Assembly (NCBI GenBank): GCA_041917255.1
Contig: JAYRYA010000017.1
Span: forward strand, 1 to 64,000
Length of the DNA stretch: 64,000 nucleotides
Direction: 5' to 3'
DNA from: Zoogloea sp041917255
Lineage (GTDB): Bacteria > Pseudomonadota > Gammaproteobacteria > Burkholderiales > Rhodocyclaceae
Positions 25,958 to 34,785 of the stretch are shown in pieces (position 1 is the stretch's first letter; each line of letters opens with the position of its first letter). Position numbers and translations under genes: made by a program. The notes below the pieces were generated by a model, which ran no database searches, was not told the origin of the DNA, and saw nothing but the letters and a program-made list of their open reading frames with translations.

Positions 25958-27992
25958 CACCGTCGTCCGCACCCGCGCGGGCACCCTCACCTACCTCGCC
26001 CCCGAAGGCGCGCTGCACGATACCGATGCAGTCAATGCCCTGGGCAGCGCCATCGACGCCTGCGCCGCCGAATACGAACTACGCATCGTGCTCGACCTGG
26101 GCAAGGTCTCGCTGCTCTCCAGCCAGGCGCTGGCCCAACTGCTCGCCGGCAGCGCGCGGCTCGCCAGCCTCGGCGGCTGGCTGCGCCTCACCGCCCCCAA
26201 CCCGCTGATCCACGACATCCTGGTGGCCACCGGGCTCAACCGGCGCATCGAGATCTTCGACAGCGGCGGCCCCGATTCCCGCCCCCCGCCGCCGCCGGCC
26301 GCGCCCAGCGGCCAGCGCCTCGGCGACATTCTCACCGAACGCGGCCTTGCCAAGCCGGAGCAGCTCGCCGAAGCCGCCCGGCTGCAGCGCCAGCTCGGCC
26401 TGCGCATCGGCCGCATCCTCATCGAGAAGGGCTGGGTGCCCGAGCACGAGCTGCTCCAGGCCCTCTCGGCCCAGCTCGGCGTGCCCTATCTGGCCATGCG
26501 TCCCGGCCTGTTCGACCCCGCCATCGCCGAAGCCCTGCCCCAGGACATGGCCCGCCGGCTGGGCGTGCTGCCCATGTTCCGGATCGGCAACGAGCTCACC
26601 CTCGCCACCACCGACCCGCAATCCATGCCGGTGGCCGACGAGATCGAGCGAGCCAGCGGCTGCCGCCTGCGCTGGGTGCTGGCCGGCGCCGACGCGATCC
26701 AGAAATGCCTGTTCGAGGCCTATTCCGGCTCCGCCTACGATCCCGACCTGATCGACGGCAACACGATGGACCTGGAGGTCATCGAGAACACCAGCCAGGC
26801 CGGCGACACCACCACCATCGACGAACTGGCCGCCGGCAGCCCGGTGATCAACCTGGTCAACTCGATCATCCAGCGGGCCATCCACGACAACGCCAGCGAC
26901 ATCCACCTGGAGCTCTTCCGCACCAAGGCGCGGGTGCGCTTCCGTATCGACGGCGTGCTGTACGAGGTGATGAACCCTCGGGCCGACCTCTTCCCGGCCC
27001 TCGTCTCGCGCCTCAAGGTGATGGCCAACCTGGACATCGCCGAGCGCCGCCTGCCACAAGATGGCCGCATTCAGGTATCGACCAAGGGCCGCACCGTGGA
27101 CCTGCGCTTCTCGTCGCTGCCCGGCATCTACGGCGAGAAGGTGGTGCTGCGGGTGCTCGACAAGGGCACCACGGTGCTCGACCTGCACCGCCTGGGCCTG
27201 GCCGAAGGCAACCTCGCGCGCTTCCGCCGCCTGCTGGCGCGCAGCCACGGCCTGCTGCTCGTCACCGGCCCCACCGGCAGCGGCAAGACGACCACCCTCT
27301 ACGGCGCCATCGACCACCTGCGCAGTATCGAGAAGAACATCGTCACCATCGAAGACCCGGTGGAATACCAGCTCGACATCATCAACCAGAACCAGGTGAA
27401 CGAGGCCGTCGGGCTGACCTTCCCGCGCATCCTGCGCCACGTACTGCGCCAGGACCCGGACATCATCATGGTCGGCGAGATCCGCGACCGCCAGACCGCA
27501 GAGATCGCCGTGCAGGCCGCCCTCACCGGCCACCTGGTGCTGTCCACGCTCCACACCAACGACGCCGTGGGCGCGGTGGCGCGGCTGGTGGACATGGGCG
27601 TCGAGCCCTACCTGCTGTCGTCGGCGCTGATCGGCGTGATGGCCCAGCGCCTCGTGCGGCGCATCTGCCCCGAATGCCGCAGCACCTACATCGCCCCGCC
27701 GGAGCTCGTCGAGCGCTTCGGCTGGGAAGCCCGCGGCCAGGTGATGCTGGCCCGAGGGCGGGGCTGTCGCAACTGCTACGACAGCGGCTACAAGGGCCGG
27801 CTGGCGATCCACGAGCTCATCGAGATCGACCGCCCGCTGCAGAGCCTGATCGTCGCCGACGCCGGCTACGAGGCCCTCAGCGACCATGTGAAGCGCGGCC
27901 CCACGCCGGGCCTCTTCGACGACGGGCTCGACCGGGTGCTGGCAGGCAGCACCACGCTGGAGGAAATCTCCCGCGTCGTGCTGCTGGAGTAA
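25950..27992 (+). CDS. STAS-MshEN-GspE fused pilus/secretion assembly ATPase
   Basis: Hexameric AAA-type ATPase driving pilus extension. From an ATC at 25950 it has 680 residues. A STAS domain occupies about 1-105 (VLDLGKVSLLSSQALAQLL, Ser kept at the usual phospho-site). An MshEN module at 123-175 is made of two 24-residue RLGxxL...Q motifs (RLGDILTERGLAKPEQ and RIGRILIEKGWVPEHE) separated by exactly five residues, the known c-di-GMP-binding arrangement. The GspE core has Walker A GPTGSGKTT (440-448), Walker B with DPDIIMVGEIRD, His box STLHTND, and a zinc tetrad C573/C576/C606/C609. No ATG, GTG or TTG exists in frame before GTG 26088, which would cut the STAS domain in half. GGGAG at 25938-25942 sits seven bases before ATC 25950, favouring this unusual start. 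Confidence 0.82.
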   Translation: MTSTVVRTRAGTLTYLAPEGALHDTDAVNALGSAIDACAAEYELRIVLDLGKVSLLSSQALAQLLAGSARLASLGGWLRLTAPNPLIHDILVATGLNRRIEIFDSGGPDSRPPPPPAAPSGQRLGDILTERGLAKPEQLAEAARLQRQLGLRIGRILIEKGWVPEHELLQALSAQLGVPYLAMRPGLFDPAIAEALPQDMARRLGVLPMFRIGNELTLATTDPQSMPVADEIERASGCRLRWVLAGADAIQKCLFEAYSGSAYDPDLIDGNTMDLEVIENTSQAGDTTTIDELAAGSPVINLVNSIIQRAIHDNASDIHLELFRTKARVRFRIDGVLYEVMNPRADLFPALVSRLKVMANLDIAERRLPQDGRIQVSTKGRTVDLRFSSLPGIYGEKVVLRVLDKGTTVLDLHRLGLAEGNLARFRRLLARSHGLLLVTGPTGSGKTTTLYGAIDHLRSIEKNIVTIEDPVEYQLDIINQNQVNEAVGLTFPRILRHVLRQDPDIIMVGEIRDRQTAEIAVQAALTGHLVLSTLHTNDAVGAVARLVDMGVEPYLLSSALIGVMAQRLVRRICPECRSTYIAPPELVERFGWEARGQVMLARGRGCRNCYDSGYKGRLAIHELIEIDRPLQSLIVADAGYEALSDHVKRGPTPGLFDDGLDRVLAGSTTLEEISRVVLLE

Positions 27993-27996
27993 TCCG

Positions 27997-29118
27997 ATGG
28001 CCATCGAACTCGGCCCCGCCGACGGCACGCCCATCCCCACCGCTGCCAGCAGCGCGAAGGCTGCCTTTGCCGGCTGGAGCCAGCGCATCCAGGTGGCCGA
28101 CCGGATCGCCTTCACCGAACAGCTGGCCCTCCTGCTCGAAACCGGCGTGCCGCTCCACACCGCGCTCAGCGAACTCCACGCCCAGTCGCGCCGCCCGCCG
28201 GTGAAGGCGGTGCTGGCCGCACTCCACCAGGACATCCTCGAAGGCAAGCCCCTGTCCCAGGCCCTCGCCGCCCAGCCGGAGATGTTCCCGGGCACCTACA
28301 CCCATCTTGTGGCGGCCGCCGAAGAGGGCGGCTTTCTGCCCGACGTGCTGGCCCAGCTCAAGGATCTCGACGAGAAGGCCCAGAACCTGCGCGTGGCGCT
28401 GGTCTCGGCCCTCACCTACCCGGCGGTGCTGCTGGGCCTGTCGGTGATCGTCGTGGCCTTCATCCTGCTGTGGGTGTTCCCGCGCCTTGCCGATCTCTTC
28501 GCCTCCATCCACGACCGCCTGCCCGTCACCACCCTGGTGCTCATGGCCCTGTCGGACTTTCTGCACAAGTACGGCGCGCTGGTGGTGGTCGGCATCGGCG
28601 TGGTTGCGCTGGTAGGCCGGCGGGTGGTCACCTCGCCGGAAGGCCGCGCCGCCATCGAGCGGGCGGTGATGGCGACTCCGGCCCTCGGCAACATCGTGAT
28701 GGGCATCCACATGGTGCGGGTGTTCCGCATCCTGTCCCTGTCGCTGTCGCGCGGCGTGCCGCTCCTCAAGGCGCTGGCCGCCAGTCAGGATATCGCCTCC
28801 ACCCGCGCCCTGCGCGAGGCGATGGAACGCATGCGGGTCAGCGTCGAGGAAGGCCGCGGGCTCTCGGCGGCGCTCTCCGACACCGAGTTCATCCCGCCCC
28901 TGGCCCGCGAGATGCTCGCCACCGGCGAACGCTCCGGCCACCTGGCCAAGGTGCTGGAGCGCCTCGCCGAGCACTACCAGCGCAAGCTCGAACAACGCCT
29001 CGCCACCCTCGCCAAGATCATCGAACCCGCGATGCTGCTGTTCATGGGTGGCCTCGTGGCCACCATCGTCAGCGCGCTGATCCTGCCGATCTTCAAGCTC
29101 TCGGCCGCGGTGCATTAG
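27997..29118 (+). CDS. GspF/PilC/MshG-like inner-membrane platform protein
   Basis: Polytopic inner-membrane protein of 373 residues that links the assembly ATPase to the pilin pool. Two GspF domains are visible (about 40-165 and 240-365), each with the FTEQLALLLETGVPLHTAL or VFRILSLSLSRGVPLLKAL pattern. Hydrophobic segments lie near 145-165, 190-210 and 345-367. It begins five bases after the ATPase stop, so it is co-transcribed. Length is slightly below the family norm of about 400. The following gap (29119-29244) is the largest break in the cluster and may hold a separate promoter for the pilin genes. Confidence 0.92.
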   Translation: MAIELGPADGTPIPTAASSAKAAFAGWSQRIQVADRIAFTEQLALLLETGVPLHTALSELHAQSRRPPVKAVLAALHQDILEGKPLSQALAAQPEMFPGTYTHLVAAAEEGGFLPDVLAQLKDLDEKAQNLRVALVSALTYPAVLLGLSVIVVAFILLWVFPRLADLFASIHDRLPVTTLVLMALSDFLHKYGALVVVGIGVVALVGRRVVTSPEGRAAIERAVMATPALGNIVMGIHMVRVFRILSLSLSRGVPLLKALAASQDIASTRALREAMERMRVSVEEGRGLSAALSDTEFIPPLAREMLATGERSGHLAKVLERLAEHYQRKLEQRLATLAKIIEPAMLLFMGGLVATIVSALILPIFKLSAAVH

Positions 29119-29244
29119 GCGGACGGAATTCACGCAGACTTAGAACTCGCACCTCAACTTTCGCGCGTCTCGACCGTAACCAATCCCATACCTGCTACCT
29201 GGCGGAACGCTCCCGCCCATCGCAATACAAAACCGGAGTCCGCA

Positions 29245-29760
29245 ATGAAGATTCGCCGCCCCCGCCTGCAAGACGGCTTCACGCTTGTCGAACTGCTGAT
29301 CGTCGTCGTCATCCTCGGCGTACTGGCCGCCATCGCCATTCCGCAGTTTTCCGCCTCCACCGACGACAGCAAGGCCGCGGCGCTCGACGCAACCCTGAGC
29401 AACCTGCGCACCGCCATCGAGCTTTATTACCAGCAGCACGGCAGCTACCCCAGCGCGGTGGCCGCCGGCGGGTCCTTTGGTGCCATCAACACCGAGGCCG
29501 CCTTCCGCGATCAGCTGGTCAACTACACCAGCGCCGCCGGTGCCGCCAGCGCCACCAAGGACACCACCACCTACAAGTACGGCCCCTATCTCAAGAAGAG
29601 CACCGTCCCCGCCGACCCCTTCAAGAACGTCACTTCCGTCGAAATCGTCACCACCGGCACCCTGGGCATGACCGCCACCTCCGGCGACCCCGGCGGCTGG
29701 AAGTTCGACAACAAGACCGGCCAGCTGATCGTCAACATCGCCGCTTACCAGTCCCGCTGA
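29245..29760 (+). CDS. major pilin-like protein, GspG/MshA type
   Basis: Prepilin of 171 residues. The type III signal is short and basic, cleaved after G11 and followed by FTLVELLIVVVILGVLAAIAIP, with E5 of the mature protein and the conserved Pro22. After the helix comes a GspG-like globular part (DATLSNLRTAIELYYQQHGSYP, then DPF and GWKFDNKTGQL). GspG-like calcium ligands may lie near the end. It is the best candidate for the main fibre subunit because it is the first pilin gene and has the most canonical signal. CGGAGT precedes the ATG. No prepilin peptidase gene occurs in the window, so a distant PilD must process it. Confidence 0.92.
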   Translation: MKIRRPRLQDGFTLVELLIVVVILGVLAAIAIPQFSASTDDSKAAALDATLSNLRTAIELYYQQHGSYPSAVAAGGSFGAINTEAAFRDQLVNYTSAAGAASATKDTTTYKYGPYLKKSTVPADPFKNVTSVEIVTTGTLGMTATSGDPGGWKFDNKTGQLIVNIAAYQSR

Positions 29761-29770
29761 TCCTGCCGCC

Positions 29771-30343
29771 GTGGCAGCGCCCGGCATCCGCCCCGCCCGC
29801 AGCGGCGGGGTGACCCTGATCGAACTGCTCATCGCCGTCGGCATCCTCGCCATGCTTGCCGCCTCGGTTGCCCCGCTCCTGTCCGCCACCAGCCGCCCCG
29901 CCCAGACGCTCGAAGCCGCAGAGCAGATCGCCGCGGCCCTGCGCTTTGCCCGCGACGAGGCGCAGCGCACCCAGACCCCTTGCGGCGTCACCTTCGCCAG
30001 CGGCGCCGCCAGTGACAGCTACAAGGTCCATGTGCTGAACACCGCCACTGCGCCGCCCACCCCGCTCTACACCGCACTTCATCCGCTGTCGCGCCAGCTG
30101 TACGGCGAAACCCTCGGCAGCGACAGCCGCTATCCCGACACGCGCCTCGACAGCGCCCTCGTCGTGCTGCCTGTGGGCACCACCAGCGCCCTTTCCTTCC
30201 TGGCCGACGGCGCCCCGGCGACCACCCAGGGCAGCGCGCTCCAGCGCCTGACCAGCGGCAGCGCCCGGGTGCGCGTCCAGGCCGGCAGCCACACCCGCGA
30301 CGTGCTGGTGGACGCGGAGACCGGCCGCATCACCGTTCAGTGA
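29771..30343 (+). CDS. minor pilin/pseudopilin, GspH/FimT-like
   Basis: Prepilin of 190 residues starting with GTG. The signal cleaves after G13, giving mature VTLIELLIAVGILAMLAAS with E5. The body (about 40-190) has the GspH/FimT style segments ALRFARDEAQRTQTPCGV and ends VLVDAETGRITVQ. Expected to be incorporated at low level at the fibre tip or to prime assembly. It lies ten bases after the main pilin gene and five before the next one. Confidence 0.85.
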   Translation: MAAPGIRPARSGGVTLIELLIAVGILAMLAASVAPLLSATSRPAQTLEAAEQIAAALRFARDEAQRTQTPCGVTFASGAASDSYKVHVLNTATAPPTPLYTALHPLSRQLYGETLGSDSRYPDTRLDSALVVLPVGTTSALSFLADGAPATTQGSALQRLTSGSARVRVQAGSHTRDVLVDAETGRITVQ

Positions 30344-30347
30344 CCCC

Positions 30348-30761
30348 ATGAAGCGGCAACGCGGATTCGGCTATATCGAGGCGCTCGTGGCGGTGGTGCT
30401 GCTCGCCATCGCCATCGTGCCCGCGCTCGATGCCCTCGCCAACGCCATGCGCGGCGCCCCCACCGCCGACCAGTACGACGACCTGTGGCAAGCCGTCGCC
30501 GACAAGCTGTCCGCGACCGCCGGCGCACGCTTCGACGACCTGGACGCTGCCGCCACCCTGGCAGGCAGCTCGACCACCGCCAGCACGTTTTCCGATGCCA
30601 GCGGCACCACCCCGCGGGTGCTCGTCTACCTGAGCCGCTACGACGGCGACAACGCCGACGGTGACAACAACCCCTTCACCGGTACCGACGCCGACCTGAT
30701 CTGGATCCGTGCCGCCATCGTCGACCCACCTGTCGACATGACCACCCTGGTGACCCGATGA
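30348..30761 (+). CDS. minor pilin/pseudopilin, GspI/PilV/MshD-like
   Basis: Prepilin of 137 residues: a very short signal (MKRQRG) then FGYIEALVAVVLLAIAIVPALDAL, keeping E5. The C-terminal half contains an acidic segment (DGDNADGDNNPFTGTDADL) that could bind a divalent cation. Its stop overlaps the start of the next pilin gene by four bases. Probable member of the priming complex with the two neighbours. Confidence 0.85.
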   Translation: MKRQRGFGYIEALVAVVLLAIAIVPALDALANAMRGAPTADQYDDLWQAVADKLSATAGARFDDLDAAATLAGSSTTASTFSDASGTTPRVLVYLSRYDGDNADGDNNPFTGTDADLIWIRAAIVDPPVDMTTLVTR

Positions 30762-31486
30762 ACGCCCAGCGCGGCATTGCGCTCGCCGAACTGCTGGTCG
30801 CCGCGGTGATCGCCGCGCTGGTGCTGGGCAGCCTCGGCGCGGTCGTGGCCGGCATGCACCAGGGCGATGCCGTGCTCGGCGAGCGGGCCATGCTCCGGCG
30901 GGACGCCCGGCTGGCGCTCGACCGCATCGCGGCGATGGTGGAGGGAAGCACCCGCCTGATGGTCCCCCTGGAAGCCACCACCACTGCCCGCGACGTGATC
31001 GCCGTCGCGCTCCCACCCACGCTCGACCGCAACGGCGACGGCTACGCCGATGCCGACAACAACAAGAACGGCACCGTGGACGACGACCTGCCGGCCGACG
31101 AAACCAACGACGGCGGCGCGGGCATCATCGGCATCGACGACGACGGCGACGGCGCGGTGGATAACGGCACCAGCTTCATCGACAACGACGAGAAGGGCAC
31201 CACTGGCAGCGCGCCGGTCGCCCCGAAGACCGGCGCCGACTGGATCGACCCGGTCGTGTACTACCGGGTTGGCACCCAGTTGATGGAGCGCCTGCCCAAC
31301 GTCGCCCCGTTCAACGGCAACGATTACACCGTGCGCCCCATCGCCGACAACGTCACCGCCTTCAGCGTCACCCGTGTCGCCACCGGCAACCGCCGCGGGC
31401 GCGAGGTGCTCATCCAGCTCACCCTCGCCGGACCGGGCGGCGAAACCGGCAGCTGGACCCGCCGCCTGCGGGTGGGCGCACGATGA
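30758..31486 (+). CDS. minor pilin/pseudopilin GspJ/MshO-like with Ca-binding motifs
   Basis: Prepilin of 242 residues: signal MNAQRG, mature IALAELLVAAVIAALVLGS with E5, then the usual GspJ/PilW segment (RRDARLALDRIAAMVE). Residues about 90-137 hold three or more Asp/Asn-rich units (DRNGDGYADAD, DNNKNGTVDDD, DDDGDGAVDNG) of the DxDxDG type found in thrombospondin type 3 and dockerin-like calcium sites. This insertion is unusual for a minor pilin and suggests calcium-dependent folding or adhesion. Gene overlaps join it to both neighbours. Confidence 0.85.
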   Translation: MNAQRGIALAELLVAAVIAALVLGSLGAVVAGMHQGDAVLGERAMLRRDARLALDRIAAMVEGSTRLMVPLEATTTARDVIAVALPPTLDRNGDGYADADNNKNGTVDDDLPADETNDGGAGIIGIDDDGDGAVDNGTSFIDNDEKGTTGSAPVAPKTGADWIDPVVYYRVGTQLMERLPNVAPFNGNDYTVRPIADNVTAFSVTRVATGNRRGREVLIQLTLAGPGGETGSWTRRLRVGAR

Positions 31487-33642
31487 ACCGGCGCGCGAGC
31501 GGCTTCCTGCTGCTACCGGTCAGCATGCTGCTGATCGTCATCGGGGTCATCGCCTACGGTCTGGTTCAGGACGTCGGCACCGGCGCCCGCAACACCGCCC
31601 GCGAAACCGAACGCGCCCGCCGGCTGGCCGAAGCCGGCCTCGCCCACGCCACCTGGAAGCTCAACCAGCTCACCACCTGCAGTGGCTACACCGATCTCCC
31701 CACCACCGCCATTGGCAGTGACAGCTATCAGGTCAGCGTCAGCCCCACCTCCGGCAGCCCGGTGACGCTGACAGCCAGCGCCACCCTCGCAAGCGGGCTG
31801 AGCGGCTCGAAGGTGACGCTCAAGCGCCAGGTACCCAAGACCGCCGGCAACACCCTCACCTACACCCTCACCGCAGACGCAGCCGGCAGCGATACCTACC
31901 TCGATGCCTCGGGGAGCGCCAAGAACTACGGCACCAGCACGTCGTTGCAATTGCAACAAAATTTGTTTCATATACTACTAAAATTCGATCTATCCACGCT
32001 GCCGGCAGGCAGTCGCATTACCGACGCCCAACTCGTCCTCTACCGCGAGAACGCGGGCAGCCTGTCCCTTTTGGCGCGACAGGTGAACGCCTACCGCGTT
32101 CTCGAGCCCTGGGTGCAGGGCACCAAGAGCGGCGCCGGCTCGTCCGACGGCGCCACCTGGCAGACCGTGGATGGCACCCGCCCCTGGAGCACCCTTGGCG
32201 GCACCGTCGAAACCACCAATGCGCTGGATTACACCCACTACCACTTCTACCTTTCGTCCCCCACCATCAGCTGGAGCGTCACCAGCCTCGTCCAGGGCTG
32301 GATTGACGGCCGCTATCCCAACCACGGCCTGCTGCTCGTGCCCACCTCCAGCTTCAGCGAGGCCTACGCCTCGGCCGAAGCCTCCGACTCCACGCGCGTC
32401 CCCAAACTGGTCGTCAAGTACATCGCCCCTTGCGGCGCCCTCAACCCGCCCCAGGACGGCGTCGGCGGTCGCGTGGCCTGGTGGAAGCTCGACGAAACCA
32501 CGGGCAGCTCCGCCGGCGACGTCATCGGCGGCCACACCGGCAGCGTGACGGGCGGCAGCTGGGTCACCACGGGCGTCGCCGGCGGTGCCGTGTCCTTCGC
32601 CGCGCCCGGAAAGATCAGCGTGGGCGCCGCCAGCGACCTCTCCATGAGCGGAGACTTCAGCGTCGCCGCCTGGATCAACATGAGCGACCGCAACGGCAAG
32701 CGCCCCGTCCTCTACAAGGGCACCGCCGCCAACGAGGCCAACTACGCCCTGGGCACCCGCGACGGCGAGATGTACTTCGAGTACTACGCCAACAGCGCCT
32801 GGCGAACCTACTCCACCACCGGGCTCAACCTCAAACCCGGCACCTACTACCACCTGGCCGCCACCTACAAGGACAGCCTCCGCCAGATCAAGCTGTACGT
32901 GGACGGCAACCTCGCCGGCACCTTCGCGGCCAGCTTCGGCAACACGCCGGTCGCGAACAGCCGCAACCTCCTGATCGGCACCACGCCGTACAACGAGAAC
33001 TTCCTCGGCCGGCTCGACGACGTGCAGATCATAGCCTCGACCCTGGACGCAACCGGTGTGCTCGGCGCGATGGGCGGCAGCGTGCGCCTGCCGGTTGCCG
33101 ACGCCTACGTCTCCAGCAACCTGCCCAGTAACGTCAACTACGGCACCACCACACCGCTGCAGGTCGCCTACATTCCTGACAACCGGCCGATCCTGCGCTT
33201 CGACCTGTCGAACATACCGGCCGGCACGGTCATCAAGCGCGCCATCCTGTCCTTCCACGTGGAGAACTCGGTCATCCTCAGCCTCTCCCTCAGCGCCAAG
33301 CTCTACCCGCTCACCGAGAGCTGGCTCGAAGGCACTCAGAACGGTGCCATCTCGAGCGGCGGCGTGAGCTGGAGCAGGCGCCAGAACGCCCCGGATCTCG
33401 CCTGGACCAACGCTGGCGGCACCTTCGCCAACAGCCTCGCCGGCACCCTCTCCCTGCCCCTGGGCGCCTCGCCCCAGCGTTACTGGGAGGTGGACATCAC
33501 CACCACGGTGCAGGAATGGGTCGATGGCGTCCGGCCCAACCAGGGCCTGATCGCCCTCATGACCTTCGGCGTGGACAGCGCCACGATCTCCAGCCGCGAA
33601 AGCCTGCGCCAGGAACCGCGCCTCGTCATCACCACCAATTAG
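31483..33642 (+). CDS. pilin-anchored adhesin: DNRLRE-LamG-DNRLRE protein
   Basis: Protein of 719 residues. The N-terminus is pilin-like (MNRRASG then FLLLPVSMLLIVIGVIAYGLV, then an amphipathic helix TARETERARRLAEAGLAHATWKL) in the manner of PilX/MshP/GspK, but position 5 is Pro instead of Glu. Two related DNRLRE-type repeats follow (about 130-315, KNYGTSTSLQL and LLKFDLSTLPAGSRI; about 540-719, VNYGTTTPLQV and LRFDLSNIPAGTVI) around a LamG/concanavalin-like domain (about 335-525, VAWWKLDETTGSS, FSVAAWINM). LamG and DNRLRE domains occur in carbohydrate-binding and surface adhesion proteins. It overlaps the upstream pilin gene by four bases and is probably the tip adhesin of the fibre. Confidence 0.85.
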   Translation: MNRRASGFLLLPVSMLLIVIGVIAYGLVQDVGTGARNTARETERARRLAEAGLAHATWKLNQLTTCSGYTDLPTTAIGSDSYQVSVSPTSGSPVTLTASATLASGLSGSKVTLKRQVPKTAGNTLTYTLTADAAGSDTYLDASGSAKNYGTSTSLQLQQNLFHILLKFDLSTLPAGSRITDAQLVLYRENAGSLSLLARQVNAYRVLEPWVQGTKSGAGSSDGATWQTVDGTRPWSTLGGTVETTNALDYTHYHFYLSSPTISWSVTSLVQGWIDGRYPNHGLLLVPTSSFSEAYASAEASDSTRVPKLVVKYIAPCGALNPPQDGVGGRVAWWKLDETTGSSAGDVIGGHTGSVTGGSWVTTGVAGGAVSFAAPGKISVGAASDLSMSGDFSVAAWINMSDRNGKRPVLYKGTAANEANYALGTRDGEMYFEYYANSAWRTYSTTGLNLKPGTYYHLAATYKDSLRQIKLYVDGNLAGTFAASFGNTPVANSRNLLIGTTPYNENFLGRLDDVQIIASTLDATGVLGAMGGSVRLPVADAYVSSNLPSNVNYGTTTPLQVAYIPDNRPILRFDLSNIPAGTVIKRAILSFHVENSVILSLSLSAKLYPLTESWLEGTQNGAISSGGVSWSRRQNAPDLAWTNAGGTFANSLAGTLSLPLGASPQRYWEVDITTTVQEWVDGVRPNQGLIALMTFGVDSATISSRESLRQEPRLVITTN

Positions 33643-33677
33643 GCGCCGATGCTCAAGGAATGAGGGCGCCCGCCGAT

Positions 33678-34784
33678 ATGGGTGCCATGGAGTACAACGC
33701 GCTCTGGACGTCCCTGAAAGGCCGCCTCGCCGGCCTGAAAGCCCCGTGGCCCGCCAGCCGGCGGAACACGCCCATCGGCTTTGATCTCGCCAGCGAGCGC
33801 CTCAACCTCGCCCAGGTCACCCACACCGGCGGCGAACTGCGCTGGCAGGCGGTGGCCGGGCTACCCTACCCCAAGCCCCGCGCCGAGCTGCTCGCCGATC
33901 CGGTGGCCTTCCGCAGCTTTGTCCGCGATGGCCTCAAACGCCACGGCTTTCGCGGCCGGCGGGTGGTGAGCGTGCTGCCCCCCGGCGATCTGCAGGTGAT
34001 CTCCGTCGATTACACCACCCCAAACGGCCAGGACGACACCGCCGTCCTCCTGCGCACGCTCAAGGAGCGTTTCAAGGGCGGCCTCGACGACGCGGTGGTG
34101 GACGTGCTCCCGATCCGGCGCCCTCCCGAGAGCAATCTGCGCTCGGCGGTGGTCGCCGTCGCCCCGCGAGAGCGGGTCATCGCCCATCTCGACCTGCTCC
34201 AGTCCGCCGGGCTGGAGCCGCTGTCGGTGGACATCGGCCCCGCCGCCCTGGCCCGGGTCGCCCGGGCGCTGGTCACCGGCGATCCCCGGGCCAACCAGCT
34301 CATCATCAACTTCGGCGCCCGCCACAGCTTCCTCACCCTGCTGTGGGGCCGCCGGCTGATGTTCGACCGCAGCCTCGACTTCGGCGAAGCCCATCTGGCC
34401 GACACCCTGGCCCGCAACCTCGACCTGCCCGCCGAACGCGCCCTCGCCCTGCTGCGCAAGCACGGCCTGCCCAGCGGCGGCGACGAGATCAGCAGCACCA
34501 TCGTCGAGCTGCTCCAGCCGGATTTCCAGCAGCTCGCCCACGAGGTGGCGCGGGTGCTGATCTATTTCGCCTCCCAGACCCACGGCGGCTCGGTGGATGG
34601 CATCTACATCTGCGGCAGCATCGCCCGCCTGGACGGTGCAGCCGAATTCATCGGACGCCTGCTGGCGATGCCCGTGCAGGTGCTCGACCTGTGGAAGATC
34701 CCCGGCAACGAGGGCGTGCCCATCGTCGAACCGCCGGCCGGGATGACCGTCGCCGCCGGACTCGCCCTGCGCGCGACCGCCTGA
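33678..34784 (+). CDS. pilM: PilM-like actin-fold assembly protein
   Basis: Cytoplasmic actin-like protein of about 368 residues that binds the PilN N-terminus in the pilus alignment complex. Visible features are IGFDLASERLNLAQV (nucleotide-binding strand 1), INFGARHSFLTLLWG, and YICGSIARLDG near the end. Three in-frame ATGs lie close together (33660, 33678, 33687); 33678 is chosen because GAGG precedes it at a workable distance, while 33660 is glued to its AAGGA. It starts the pilMNOPQ-like block, separated from pilN by one base. Confidence 0.85.
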   Translation: MGAMEYNALWTSLKGRLAGLKAPWPASRRNTPIGFDLASERLNLAQVTHTGGELRWQAVAGLPYPKPRAELLADPVAFRSFVRDGLKRHGFRGRRVVSVLPPGDLQVISVDYTTPNGQDDTAVLLRTLKERFKGGLDDAVVDVLPIRRPPESNLRSAVVAVAPRERVIAHLDLLQSAGLEPLSVDIGPAALARVARALVTGDPRANQLIINFGARHSFLTLLWGRRLMFDRSLDFGEAHLADTLARNLDLPAERALALLRKHGLPSGGDEISSTIVELLQPDFQQLAHEVARVLIYFASQTHGGSVDGIYICGSIARLDGAAEFIGRLLAMPVQVLDLWKIPGNEGVPIVEPPAGMTVAAGLALRATA

Positions 34785-34785
34785 C

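Noticed and set aside
29119..29244. sigma54-like site before the main pilin gene
   Set aside because: TGGCGG is present but the -12 half (TTGC) is missing at the right distance. A promoter here is likely but its type cannot be named.
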